A stretch of 64,000 bases of DNA from JAXGXT01 sp040772665 (GCA_040772665.1 JAXGXT010000001.1:62001-126000); one strand, 5' to 3'; counted from the stretch's first letter, positions 42,417-51,589 are shown. The notes: generated by a model from the sequence alone, not told the origin. Made by a program: numbers and translations.

Positions 42417-43263
42417 ACTCTGTCACATCCAAGCCTTTAAGCGGTGTATAAACAATATCATAATCATCAATAGACTTGGCTATTGTAACATTTTGTTTTT
42501 TTGTAACACTTACACTTTCATGCACTTTTTTGGATGAATATTGTCCTATTTTACAATCATGTTTCCACCAATAAAGTTTAACTACCTGCATGCTTCCGTC
42601 AGGTCTTGCAGAAGAAATATCGTTTACAAATAACGTTCTTATTGCTTCCTTAATATTTTCAGCATCTTCTTCTCTAAACCCTGTCTTTTCAGCAAGCTGA
42701 ACGTTAATACTTCCCTTTAATACATACACGCCAAAGTCTACGCGATGCTTTGTACCCATTGTATCAGAACCTTTTCCATCTGTCACGTCGTTGTTTACAG
42801 TTTTTACAATCTGCAGACTTGTTATGTCAACAGTATCTACACTAAAGGCTGACTGAATAGTTACAGGACCCCTCACTCCTAAGGACATTTCTGAGCTTTT
42901 AAAAGCAAACACCTGTCCAAAAGCACGAACATCAATCCATTCTTTACAAGCTGCCTCAGCAGCCTTTTCTGAATTAGCTTTTTTCTTTTTGTCTAGTTCT
43001 GCTTTAAAGGTTGGATTGGACTCTGCTCTTTCTCTTAAACTAGAAAACCCATCAGTTTTTTTGTCATCTGATTGCACAAAAATACTTTCGCCCATATCCA
43101 TAAGTCTGTTTCTTATCTTTCTTTTAATACATACATCTGACATCTCACCATAGCCATCATAGGTTGTACGAGGCATATTTCCGTTTAAAGGATCTCCGTT
43201 AGGATTTGCATTTTTTACCTCGATTATTGCTTCAAAATCAATCTTGTTTTGTAAAATTGACAT
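42403..43263 (-). CDS. cas7: Type I-C Cascade backbone protein Cas7 (Csd2)
   Basis: 286 residues from ATG 43263, which has GGAGGAAG upstream; the open frame before it overlaps the cas8c end without a ribosome site. Several copies coat the crRNA spacer. IIEVKNANPNGDPLNGNMPR at the N-terminus is the family signature and FGVYVLKGSINVQLAEKTGF the second conserved part. Directly downstream of cas8c (1 nt). Confidence 0.95.
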   Translation of the reverse strand: MSILQNKIDFEAIIEVKNANPNGDPLNGNMPRTTYDGYGEMSDVCIKRKIRNRLMDMGESIFVQSDDKKTDGFSSLRERAESNPTFKAELDKKKKANSEKAAEAACKEWIDVRAFGQVFAFKSSEMSLGVRGPVTIQSAFSVDTVDITSLQIVKTVNNDVTDGKGSDTMGTKHRVDFGVYVLKGSINVQLAEKTGFREEDAENIKEAIRTLFVNDISSARPDGSMQVVKLYWWKHDCKIGQYSSKKVHESVSVTKKQNVTIAKSIDDYDIVYTPLKGLDVTEYEGL

Positions 43264-43264
43264 A

Positions 43265-45187
43265 TTATTCTTCCTCCTCTTTCGCATTTTTGTTTTTAAA
43301 TTTATAAATTTCATTACTTATTTCCTGCTTTTGCGCATCAAAGCCCAGTGCCATTCTGCCATCAAGATTTCTAGCTTGTTCAAACTTGTTCACATCAATC
43401 TTTGCAGATATTTCTCCCATTAAATTCACCAAATCTCGTCCTTTTTTGCTTTTGTCTAAAACATTAATATATGGAACAAGTTTATTTTTGATAATTCCCC
43501 AAGTGCTACACGGAACACGAGAATATCTATTGTAATACCTCATAGCATTTGTTGTACGTGAATTATCCTTGCTATACTGTGCATACCTTTCAATTTCATC
43601 TGCCACTGCTAGCAGCCTTCCGCAGTCATAAGAAATATCTAATGAGTTTCTGTCAATTTCCATCTTTACTTCCTCCCCTCCATAATCGTACAAATATTTT
43701 TTGTATACAGAACACGTGATAGTCAAAACCTTGTTCCAATTATAGTAGTTATCATATTTTTCAGGTGAATAGCATTTTTTCACCAGCGTTTTTACAATAT
43801 CCCTTGGGATTTTTGCACCGTCAGTAATACAAGGCAAAAGCCTTTCAACTGCATTTGCAATAATCTTGTCATTACCTTGTATGAAATCTCCCATTTCTGT
43901 ACCGAAAGCACACAATGCAATATCATAAGGTGCCGGTGCACCATAAAATATTTTCTTCTTTTTGTCTTTAGATTTGTAACATTGTAGCCAACCTGTAGTT
44001 ATATGCCAATTTTTTATTCTTTCAAGCAAATCTATAAATTCCTCACCTTTATACTCTCTGTAGTATATAATTGACAACCTACCTATTGTTGCGGCATCAA
44101 GACCAATAATTGCATACTCTTTTTCATCTATCTGTGATTCAATTTTCTTTCTATAACCTTTGATTTCCTGATTGAATCTTTCCGCTAATTCTTCTCTAAT
44201 ATCACTGTATAATGACAAATCCTCAATTTCACTTTCGCCGAAGATATCTTCGCTATCTGCATTTAGTGCTATAACCTCCTCGTCATTGGTGCCCCATAGC
44301 AAAAAATACTTTTCCCCAACCCGTTCACCCTGCTTTTTAATGAGATATTTTAATGCATTATGCGCTTTTTGAGAAACCTCATAGCTTATACTTACTGCTT
44401 CATCAGCATTTTCAAATCTCCCTCTATATGTAAACCCCGATGTATCATTTGCAGAAATCAATTTCGCTTTATCCCCGGAGTTACGTATTTTTGAAGGATG
44501 ATTTTGTGAAATTGGCATCACATTTCCTGTTACATAACAAATATTTTTGTCTGATGAACTTTGCATATAATATTTGACATATTGTTCCTGCAAAAAGCCA
44601 TCTTGCCAAACATCAGCAATGTTTCCATCCCCAATAACTCTAAACCGAATGAATGCATCAGCTTGATTTCCTGTGGTCAATTTTACAGTAGCATTTTCCC
44701 ACTTATCACTTAACTTTCCATCTTCAGAAACAGAAAAAACCCCAAATTCTATTAAGTTTTTTATCATTGTTCCTTTTTTGACATATTCATACACCGCTTT
44801 TACCTTTGGCGTAGTATATTCTGAATTTGCCCATTTTTCTAAAGCCTTTATGTATTCATTAAAGTGGCCTTCGTTTTTTTCGCCTGTATATAAGAAATAA
44901 TCTTTAGCCACATATTTTAGCTTATCACAAAGTGGGTGAGGTGCAACACCGCTACTTCTACTTGCAGATTTTTCTGTAACAGGAATCAATGTTTCAGAAA
45001 GATTTTTTTCCTTACCTATAACATCTTCCACAAAATCTGCTCTTTCGAAACTTCCATCAACATAAAGAGTTATTTCCACATGAGCTTTCTGCGTTGAGTG
45101 AGCAATGGGCAAAAGTCCTATTCTTTGAGAAGGCTCTATCTTTTCTAAATTGTTATAGGTTTTATAAAGTAAGTTAATCCAACTCAA
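43265..45187 (-). CDS. cas8c: Type I-C large subunit Cas8c (Csd1)
   Basis: 640 residues. Large Cascade subunit that recognises the PAM and recruits Cas3; its C-terminal part can also be made separately as a Cas11-like small subunit by internal initiation in known type I-C systems. The N-terminal GLLPIAHSTQKAHVEITL and central AIIGLDAATIGRLSIIYYR are the Csd1 family marks. The start overlaps the cas5c stop by 4 nt (ATGA). No frameshift. Confidence 0.95.
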   Translation of the reverse strand: MSWINLLYKTYNNLEKIEPSQRIGLLPIAHSTQKAHVEITLYVDGSFERADFVEDVIGKEKNLSETLIPVTEKSASRSSGVAPHPLCDKLKYVAKDYFLYTGEKNEGHFNEYIKALEKWANSEYTTPKVKAVYEYVKKGTMIKNLIEFGVFSVSEDGKLSDKWENATVKLTTGNQADAFIRFRVIGDGNIADVWQDGFLQEQYVKYYMQSSSDKNICYVTGNVMPISQNHPSKIRNSGDKAKLISANDTSGFTYRGRFENADEAVSISYEVSQKAHNALKYLIKKQGERVGEKYFLLWGTNDEEVIALNADSEDIFGESEIEDLSLYSDIREELAERFNQEIKGYRKKIESQIDEKEYAIIGLDAATIGRLSIIYYREYKGEEFIDLLERIKNWHITTGWLQCYKSKDKKKKIFYGAPAPYDIALCAFGTEMGDFIQGNDKIIANAVERLLPCITDGAKIPRDIVKTLVKKCYSPEKYDNYYNWNKVLTITCSVYKKYLYDYGGEEVKMEIDRNSLDISYDCGRLLAVADEIERYAQYSKDNSRTTNAMRYYNRYSRVPCSTWGIIKNKLVPYINVLDKSKKGRDLVNLMGEISAKIDVNKFEQARNLDGRMALGFDAQKQEISNEIYKFKNKNAKEEEE

Positions 45188-45912
45188 GTATCTTCACCTA
45201 CCTTTATCACATCAAGAAATTCCTCATTGACACTCTTGAGATTTTTATCGGTAAAAGTTTTCATTTGCATCTTTTTAATAACTCTCACTTTTGGACATTC
45301 CTCTGGTCTGACAAATTCAATAATCCCGTTTTTCATTACTGCATTCCAAAAGTTCACCTTCAGTTCTTCTGCTCCATTTTCATCAGGGTAGCTAATAGAA
45401 TGATATTGAAATCCTAAATCTATGTAAATTTCCTCACCCCGATTATAGTAACTAAACTCATTTGTGAACTCACAAGGCTCAACATATGCTTGGCATTCTC
45501 TCACACCGAGAAAAACATCCCTTCTTCCACCCTTTTCCAAAGATCTTTTTGCAATTTGATGATGCTTATTTTCATTGAAATCATTTTTCAGGTCTTCTCT
45601 GTTTGTGTTAAATTCAAAATGGGCCTGCACAATGTATTCAACATCCTTTAGATAAGAATAGTAGGCAAGATCATTCCCACCACTATACACAATTGGGCGA
45701 ATGCCTTTCTTCTCTGTCTTTATTGGATTATTTATACAAACCCTGTCAATATACCAAATAATGGAGGGTTTCCAGTAGATTGATTCACATATTCCTTTTA
45801 GGGCTTGATATGTTGGAACTGAAAGACTGCTTTTTTCACCGCCTATCTTGGTTAACGGGTCAGTAAACAAAGCATACCTACCTGTTACCTTAAATGTTAT
45901 TTCATTTCTCAT
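45184..45912 (-). CDS. cas5c: Type I-C crRNA-processing protein Cas5c
   Basis: 242 residues from ATG 45912 (GGGGGAAT upstream). In type I-C, which has no Cas6, Cas5c cuts the pre-crRNA and holds the 5' handle. TFKVTGRYALFTDPLTKIGGE and PTYQALKGICESIYW are the N-terminal RAMP fold; a basic KHHQIAKRSL stretch corresponds to the region with the catalytic Lys/His of characterised Cas5c, and RRDVFLGVRECQAYVEP follows. Between cas3 (39-nt gap) and cas8c. Confidence 0.95.
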   Translation of the reverse strand: MRNEITFKVTGRYALFTDPLTKIGGEKSSLSVPTYQALKGICESIYWKPSIIWYIDRVCINNPIKTEKKGIRPIVYSGGNDLAYYSYLKDVEYIVQAHFEFNTNREDLKNDFNENKHHQIAKRSLEKGGRRDVFLGVRECQAYVEPCEFTNEFSYYNRGEEIYIDLGFQYHSISYPDENGAEELKVNFWNAVMKNGIIEFVRPEECPKVRVIKKMQMKTFTDKNLKSVNEEFLDVIKVGEDT

Positions 45913-45951
45913 GTAATTCCCCCTTTTATAATAAACCACTTTTAATTTTTC

Positions 45952-48324
45952 CTAAAATATTTCTTCTTCCATATTTTTTTCTGTTGTTACTCCTTTTGTC
46001 TTGTTGTAGTACATATCCGATAACAAGTAAACCCCCTCTATTTCATTTGGAGTAAAGGCATCTTCACTTACCAGTTCATCAAACAGATTTTTATAGATAT
46101 TTACCGTATATTTTTGTAATTGCTTTAATGCGTCATATTTTTCGCCCAGGCTTGCTTTACTTAAAATAATACCTATGGCATCTTTAGCTTCCTTATCATA
46201 GGGAACAATTATCGTATAAGTTTTGTTGTCAATAACCATAAATTCTTTCCTTGCAGTTTTAAATTGGTAATTAAAACTTAAAGGATTATTTGCAGTTATG
46301 AGAGTTCGTTTCTTTTGCTGTGTAAGCAAATCTAAAATACTATTTTTCACAGGATCTTTTAATGGATAGTCAAACTTTTTATTTATTTCTTCATCAGAAT
46401 AAAAATGTCTATAGTACTCATTTATTGCTTTTGGTGATAATAAGCTATAATTATATTTTTCCTCATTTCTTTTATATAAGGAAAGCAAGTCTTTTGTATG
46501 TTTCTGCCCGTGTGCTATTTCATCTAGCATAGAAACAGATTCTTTACATATATCTACGATATATGTATTCCCTACTGCCTTCTCGCCATTACGATTCCCT
46601 CTACCTGATGCTTGTGCAATAGAATCCAAACCACAAAGACTTCTTACAACAGCTGAAAAACTGATGTCGATTCCCGCCTCCACTATCTGAGTAGATATAC
46701 ATATCACATTTTCTTCTGCATCAAGGGAATTCTTCAAATCTTCTATTGCTTTCGACCTATGTTTAGGACACATTCTTGATGTCAGAACATTCAATTTCGT
46801 ATCCTCTTTTATTTTCGGTTTCACAAGTTCAAATAAAGTTTCAGCTGAATCCACCTTGTTTAATACAACCAGAATACTTTTATTCTCTTCCTTAAGATTA
46901 CACACAAAATCTGAAAGTTCCAAAAAATCCATTGGGTTTTCTGTATAATCAATAACTTCCATTCTTTTTAAATCATTATAAAGTTGTTCTACATTTTCTA
47001 TTATTTCTCCGTCAAAAGTAATTTTAAGTTTTTCTTTTATGTAATCGAAATTCGGCTGAGTTGCTGTGCACAAAACTGATGTGGTATTGCATACATTTTT
47101 AAAATAGTTAATTAAGTTAAAAAATAGCTTTGTACATTTTAATGGCAATGTCTGTATTTCATCAAAAATGATTACAGCATTTTCAAAATTATGCATTCTT
47201 CGAATATTCCCATTCCCATCATCGTAAAAGCAATTCAAAAACTGAACCATAGTAGTGAACACTATTGGGCTCGAAAATCTTTCAGAAATAACTTTTAGAT
47301 CAGAATCTTCTGCATCATTTGTAACATTTGAATGGTATTCAAGAAGGTTTTCACCACATCGCAAGACACTTCTTGCTACTGCTGCATTCTGTTCGATGAT
47401 ACTTGTGTAAGGAATAATATAAAAAATCCTCTGTTTTTCATTAGCAATACTATGATTTAAAGCAAATCTTAGTGACGACAAGGTTTTCCCTCCCCCTGTT
47501 GGCACTGTTAATGTATAGATACCTGTTCCTTTTTTTGAAAAATCCAGGCACTGCTTAGATATATCTTCTCTTATGCTATTCACAGTGCTTTCAGCAGTAT
47601 TTCTTGAAACTTTATTTGAAATATTCTGCAATTCCCCTTCAAGATTTTTCGAATATGTTTTCCATAAATCCTTATTGTCTTTCGCCTCAAAATCCTTTGA
47701 TGTTTCAAAGAGATAAGCATCTAATCTATCTGCATCAACAAGATAGCTATATATATTTTTAGTTAAAAGTCCTATATCAAAAAGCGGATTACTTATCTTG
47801 GACATAATTTTTTTGATTTCTTCCTTGCTGTTTTCGAACAATTCTTTAAAATCAAATTCAGGATTCTCCTCGTAAAAAGTCTTTATAACCCTTTCAAATT
47901 CATTATTATCTACTTTTTTCATTCTTGTTATCAGTGGCACTGTGTTATCTTCTGCAAGATTATCCGGCAATCCCCCGTGATGGTATGCAACTGACTCTGC
48001 AACAATATCACGCACTAATTTTGCATATTTATCATTTCCTTCATATAGCCCATAGATAAATTTTGCACCATAAATACCATGGTCAATGGTTTTAGCTGTC
48101 TTTTTCCACTGGTCGTATGTATTGTTTCTTGTATGTTCCTTTGCTTCTTTAATATAGTCTTGATATTCTTTTGAGTATTTTCCCATGTCGTGTAAATATC
48201 CACAGAGTTTAGCAATATTCTCAAGCCCAATGTACCTTGCAAAACATGCACAAAAAACAGCTACCTTTTTAATATGTTCTTTTACCCCTTGTTCTTGATT
48301 ATCAGTGAATCTTGCTATATACAT
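45952..48324 (-). CDS. cas3: CRISPR-associated helicase-nuclease Cas3
   Basis: 790 residues, HD nuclease plus SF2 helicase that degrades target DNA after Cascade binding. HD domain 1-210 with His45-Asp46 in YLHDMGKYS and His115-His116 in AYHHGGLP; Walker A VPTGGGKT at 274-281; Walker B FDEIQ at 387-391; motif III TATQPN; motif VI QASGRGNRNGE. All motifs intact. First gene of the operon and a full-length protein, so interference should be possible in principle. Confidence 0.97.
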   Translation of the reverse strand: MYIARFTDNQEQGVKEHIKKVAVFCACFARYIGLENIAKLCGYLHDMGKYSKEYQDYIKEAKEHTRNNTYDQWKKTAKTIDHGIYGAKFIYGLYEGNDKYAKLVRDIVAESVAYHHGGLPDNLAEDNTVPLITRMKKVDNNEFERVIKTFYEENPEFDFKELFENSKEEIKKIMSKISNPLFDIGLLTKNIYSYLVDADRLDAYLFETSKDFEAKDNKDLWKTYSKNLEGELQNISNKVSRNTAESTVNSIREDISKQCLDFSKKGTGIYTLTVPTGGGKTLSSLRFALNHSIANEKQRIFYIIPYTSIIEQNAAVARSVLRCGENLLEYHSNVTNDAEDSDLKVISERFSSPIVFTTMVQFLNCFYDDGNGNIRRMHNFENAVIIFDEIQTLPLKCTKLFFNLINYFKNVCNTTSVLCTATQPNFDYIKEKLKITFDGEIIENVEQLYNDLKRMEVIDYTENPMDFLELSDFVCNLKEENKSILVVLNKVDSAETLFELVKPKIKEDTKLNVLTSRMCPKHRSKAIEDLKNSLDAEENVICISTQIVEAGIDISFSAVVRSLCGLDSIAQASGRGNRNGEKAVGNTYIVDICKESVSMLDEIAHGQKHTKDLLSLYKRNEEKYNYSLLSPKAINEYYRHFYSDEEINKKFDYPLKDPVKNSILDLLTQQKKRTLITANNPLSFNYQFKTARKEFMVIDNKTYTIIVPYDKEAKDAIGIILSKASLGEKYDALKQLQKYTVNIYKNLFDELVSEDAFTPNEIEGVYLLSDMYYNKTKGVTTEKNMEEEIF

Positions 48325-48360
48325 TTTCCCCTCCCACTCAATTAAACTATACTTAATTTT

Positions 48361-48376
48361 AACAATAACTATTGTT
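48361..48376. promoter_or_regulatory. Palindrome AACAATA-GT-TATTGTT upstream of cas3
   Basis: Perfect 7-bp arms around two bases, about 40 nt before the cas3 ATG, next to a TATAGT that could be the -10 box. Position fits an operator for a repressor of the cas operon; no candidate regulator is encoded in the island. Confidence 0.4.
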
Positions 48377-48792
48377 CAGAAATAGTAATATGGTTAATTT
48401 TACAGCAAGCATTGATTAATTCCAAGTGTTTTTCGCAAACCTTATATTTGCATTTTAACCGAACAGCCTAAGTTTGCTATAATATACTTATTTACCAGCT
48501 AATACCCCCAAGCCTTGTAAAAAAACACCCTCAATAATAGTTTGCTATTTTTTTAATCAACCACATCTTTTTCCACTTCCTTTCCATACATTTATATTCA
48601 TTCTCCTTCTTTTACAATAAAATCTTCAGTAGTGATTATTTGTATTTATTTGCAAACGCATCACTAAAATAACTATTTGTCAATACCGTTACGTTTTTTA
48701 ATTAGTATGATATTCTTTTGAACGTTAGGATGCATATTAATCCTGCGGATTGAAATAGTAAGGATTATTTGTAAGAAAAGATTTTACAACAA

Positions 48793-48835
48793 CAAAGAGG
48801 CTGCAGCAAAACAGAATTTTGCTGCAGCCTCTTTG
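48793..48835. repeat. Perfect 19-bp inverted repeat
   Basis: CAAAGAGGCTGCAGCAAAA and its exact complement, 5-nt loop. Very stable hairpin, no long T run outside the stem. Could be a terminator (T residues are inside the arm) or the remains of a mobile element end. Confidence 0.6.
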
Positions 48836-48919
48836 CATATCCACCTTAGGAACAAAAGTATATATGAATGTTTTAACCTGTCCATTGATAAAACAGACTG
48901 CGTTCTTTTCACACATAGC

Positions 48920-48982
48920 AAAACTTCCTTTGCTTTCTAAAAGTGGTTGGTGAACCTCTTTTATATCGCCAAAGGAAGTTTT
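48920..48982 (+). terminator. Possible structured terminator
   Basis: AAAACTTCCTTT and AAAGGAAGTTTT, 12-bp stem, with a nested imperfect AAAAGTGG/CCTCTTTT hairpin in the 39-nt loop and TTTT at the 3' side. No gene precedes it on the plus strand, so its role is open. Confidence 0.4.
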
Positions 48983-49066
48983 TTCACTGCTATAAGTATT
49001 TTTTTACTTCGAACTTAACACGAATACTTAGGCTCATTACTATTGTTTAAAAAGGTTTAGCTAATT

Positions 49067-49315
49067 TTATTGTCCAATTACATTATAAAGCTTTCCACCA
49101 TCAGGAAGTTTTTCTAAGTTTTGAACTAATTCGGCTATAGCTTCCGCTCTTTCCTTGCCGATAATATCGTCTACGTTGCAATCAAACTTAACTTCATCAA
49201 ATGTAAGAACAGGATATAAAGCATGGATATTATATGAACGACCATCCTTCAAGTAAATTGTAATAATAGCATAAAAATTATTTTTAAAAATTGCAAACAT
49301 AAAAAAACTCGTCAA
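49067..49315 (-). pseudogene. Probable gene fragment truncated at the right repeat boundary
   Basis: Open frame of 82 codons whose last ~60 residues look like real protein (YLKDGRSYNIHALYPVLTF, EVKFDCNVDDIIGKERAEAI, ending in LPDGGKLYNVIGQ). The first ~17 codons run through the AT-rich terminator copy of the flanking repeat and there is no ribosome site. The fragment thus seems to be the C-terminal end of a longer gene cut where the direct repeat begins. Family not recognised. Alternatively a small gene starting at an internal TTG. Confidence 0.45.
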
Positions 49316-49433
49316 ATCTCATGCACTTTACAGAAGATTTGACGAGTAACTTAATTTGTTTTATATGAATGTTAAAACCTTAAACACTGCGGATAAAGGG
49401 ACTTGAACCCCCACGTCTGTTGACACCAGATTC
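49289..49433. repeat. Right flanking direct repeat of the CRISPR-Cas island
   Basis: Copy of 38081-38226 with the same orientation. It overlaps the 3' half of the intact tRNA-Leu(TAG) up to the anticodon loop and the operon terminator. Confidence 0.92.
49300..49347 (-). terminator. Terminator of the tRNA-Gly-Arg-Leu operon
   Basis: Arms ACTCGTCAAATCT (49307-49319) and AGATTTGACGAGT (49335-49347), followed on the minus strand by seven T. Confidence 0.85.
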
Positions 49434-49469
49434 TAAGTCTGGCGCGTCTGCCAATTCCGCCATATCCGC
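49388..49469 (-). tRNA. tRNA-Leu (TAG)
   Basis: 82 nt: acceptor GCGGATA/TATCCGC, anticodon stem CCAGA and TCTGG around CTTAGAA (anticodon TAG), long variable arm, T-arm GGGGTTCAAGTCCC. No encoded CCA. Last gene of a three-tRNA operon. Its 3' half is duplicated at 38180-38226, marking it as the likely integration site of the CRISPR island. Confidence 0.95.
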
Positions 49470-49500
49470 ATAATAATGACCGGAACAAGTAGACAAAAAA

Positions 49501-49574
<74 letters not shown>

Positions 49575-49602
49575 ATAGTACACATTATGTATTTTAAAAC
49601 CA

Positions 49603-49673
49603 AGCGGGTGATGAGAATCGAACTCACGTGTTCAGCTTGGAAGGCTGACGTTCTACCATTGAACTACACCCGC
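49603..49673 (-). tRNA. tRNA-Gly (TCC)
   Basis: 71 nt: acceptor GCGGGTG/CACCCGC, anticodon stem TCAGC-CTTCCAA-GCTGA with anticodon TCC, T-arm CGTGAGTTCGATTCTCATC. First gene of the tRNA operon on the minus strand. No CCA. Confidence 0.95.
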
Positions 49674-49747
49674 TCAACAACAAAACTAATTATACTATCA
49701 TATTTTCAATATGTCAACATCTTTTTTAAACTTTTTTTATTTTATTT

Positions 49748-50233
49748 TTAAACACTGTGTACTTGAAGATAAATGCTCCCAGCCTCTGAAATTTCTAAAA
49801 TACCATATGTTTTTTCATTGCCTCCTCTTGGCATTGATATACTTCCCGGGTTAAAAACAGCTATACCCATGAATATATCTGAAAAAGGCATGTGTGTATG
49901 TCCAAAAAAAACAGCATCAGCACCTTTTTCAAGGGCATAAAGGCTGATATTTAAATGTCCGTAACTAACCTTATTTTTATGCCCGTGGGTAATGAGAATC
50001 TTTTTACCTCCAAAGGAAACCAATTGTTCCAAAGGTGCCGAAGAATAATAATCGTTGTTTCCCGCAACACTGTAAACCGTCTTTTGAGGATAATGTTTTT
50101 TAAGTTTTTCAGCATCATCAGCCATATCCCCCAAATGAAAAATCGTATCAGCATCTTTTAACTTTTCAATAACTTTGCACGCATCTTCTATATATCCATG
50201 AGTATCACTTAAAACAATCGCTTTTTTTAACAT
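49748..50233 (-). CDS. YfcE/MJ0936-type metallophosphodiesterase
   Basis: 161 residues of the calcineurin-like phosphoesterase fold. All metal motifs are present: SDTHG near the N-terminus, HLGDMADD, AGNNDY, LITHGH and FGHTHMP. Family members hydrolyse phosphodiesters; the natural substrate is not known. It is the last gene of rph-rdgB-yfcE, with one base between it and rdgB, an arrangement frequent in Clostridia. Confidence 0.9.
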   Translation of the reverse strand: MLKKAIVLSDTHGYIEDACKVIEKLKDADTIFHLGDMADDAEKLKKHYPQKTVYSVAGNNDYYSSAPLEQLVSFGGKKILITHGHKNKVSYGHLNISLYALEKGADAVFFGHTHMPFSDIFMGIAVFNPGSISMPRGGNEKTYGILEISEAGSIYLQVHSV

Positions 50234-50234
50234 C

Positions 50235-50831
50235 TTATATTATTTCCCTTAACCTTTCTTTCATCTCTCTTAAAGCTCTTCCCCTGTGGCTTATGGTATT
50301 CTTTTCTTCCAAGGTGGCTTCCGCCATATTTTTATTAAGCTGGGGAACAAAGAAAATCGGGTCATATCCAAAACCGTTTTCTCCCTTTGCTTCCTCAGAA
50401 ATATATCCTTCAACTGTTCCTTTTGCAGTAATGGTTTTTCCATCAGGAAAGGCTATGGCAATAACACTTACAAACCTTGCACTTCGTTTTTCCAAAGGAA
50501 CATTTTTAAAAAGCTCTATTATTTTACTGTTTTTTATATCATATGGTGTGTCCTTACCCATATATCTGGCAGAATGAACTCCTGGCTCGCCGTTTAAAAA
50601 ATCAATCTCAAGCCCGCTGTCATCACTTAAAACAATGTTTCCGCTAACCTTCATAATTTCTTTAGCCTTTTTAAGTGCATTTTCTTCAAATGTTTTTCCG
50701 TCCTCTACAACATCTATGTCAATGCCTGCGTCTGTCATTGTTAACACACAAAAATCCATGTCCGCTAAAATAGACTTTACTTCCTTTACCTTATCTTTAT
50801 TTTTAGTTGCAAATATAATTGTTTTTTCCAT
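50235..50831 (-). CDS. rdgB: XTP/dITP pyrophosphatase (RdgB/HAM1)
   Basis: 198 residues. Removes non-canonical purine nucleotides (ITP, XTP) from the pool. The N-terminal FATKNKDKVKEVKSIL, SDDSGLEIDFLNGEPGVHSARY, GYDPIFF and SHRGRAL motifs are diagnostic. Three bases behind rph. Confidence 0.95.
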   Translation of the reverse strand: MEKTIIFATKNKDKVKEVKSILADMDFCVLTMTDAGIDIDVVEDGKTFEENALKKAKEIMKVSGNIVLSDDSGLEIDFLNGEPGVHSARYMGKDTPYDIKNSKIIELFKNVPLEKRSARFVSVIAIAFPDGKTITAKGTVEGYISEEAKGENGFGYDPIFFVPQLNKNMAEATLEEKNTISHRGRALREMKERLREII

Positions 50832-50834
50832 AAA

Positions 50835-51560
50835 TTAAACCTCAAATCCCTTTAATGTCTTTTTTTGAATTTCCATAAGCTCCTGTGTTCCTTTTTTAGC
50901 AAGGGAAAGAAGCACAGACATTTCCTCTGCTGAAAAAGTTCCGTTTTCTCCCGTTCCTTGAATTTCAACAAAATTTCCTTCGCTTGTCATAACAACATTC
51001 ATATCCACATCTGCAATACAATCTTCTTCATAACAAAGGTCAACCATAGGCTCGCCTTTAACAATGCCCACACTTACCGCCGAAACATATTTTGTAATGG
51101 GCATCTTTTCTATAAGCCCTTTTTCCATAAGCTTTTCGCAGGCTTGAGCAAGAGCAATAAAACCTCCTGTTATTGCGGCTGTTCTGGTTCCTCCGTCTGC
51201 TTGAATAACGTCACAGTCAATGGTTATACTTCTTTCGCCAAGAGCTTCAAAATCAACAGCCGCCCTTAAAGATCTGCCTATAACCCTTTGAATTTCAACA
51301 GATCTTTGATTTTGCCTAAGCTTATTTATATCTCTGCTGTTTCTTGTGGAGGTTGCCCTTGGAAGCATGGAATATTCCGCACTTACCCAACCCTCACCGC
51401 TATCTCTTTTAAAGGGAGGTGTTTTTTCCTCAACACTTGCATTACATAAAACCTTGGTATCGCCCATTTCAATAAGAACAGAACCTTCTGCATATTTTGT
51501 AAAGTCTGTTATAATTTTAACCTCTCTTATTTCATCAAAGCTTCTTCCGTTTCTCTCCAT
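50835..51560 (-). CDS. rph: Ribonuclease PH
   Basis: Phosphorolytic 3' exoribonuclease for tRNA 3' ends and other RNAs. 241 residues, RNase PH fold: RSFDEIREVKIITDF at the start, GEGWVSAEYSMLPRAT, RQRSVEIQ-type RSVEIQRVIGRSLR, DCDVIQADGGTRTAAITGGF. Works next to RNase Z in tRNA maturation in organisms without encoded CCA. GGGAGGGGG ribosome site. Confidence 0.96.
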   Translation of the reverse strand: MERNGRSFDEIREVKIITDFTKYAEGSVLIEMGDTKVLCNASVEEKTPPFKRDSGEGWVSAEYSMLPRATSTRNSRDINKLRQNQRSVEIQRVIGRSLRAAVDFEALGERSITIDCDVIQADGGTRTAAITGGFIALAQACEKLMEKGLIEKMPITKYVSAVSVGIVKGEPMVDLCYEEDCIADVDMNVVMTSEGNFVEIQGTGENGTFSAEEMSVLLSLAKKGTQELMEIQKKTLKGFEV

Positions 51561-51589
51561 ATAAATCCCCCTCCCTATAGCTATATATT

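Larger units (their letters stand above)
48325..49066. other. Intergenic region upstream of cas3 with structured elements
   Basis: 742 nt with no credible gene. It holds the cas3 upstream palindrome (48361-48376), a perfect 19-bp hairpin (48793-48835) and a second, looser hairpin (48920-48982). The rest is AT-rich without visible features. It is the right inner margin of the CRISPR island. Confidence 0.6.

Noticed and set aside
38227..49288. Search for an integrase, recombinase or IS transposase in the CRISPR island
   Set aside because: None found in any frame; only array, cas genes and one truncated frame.
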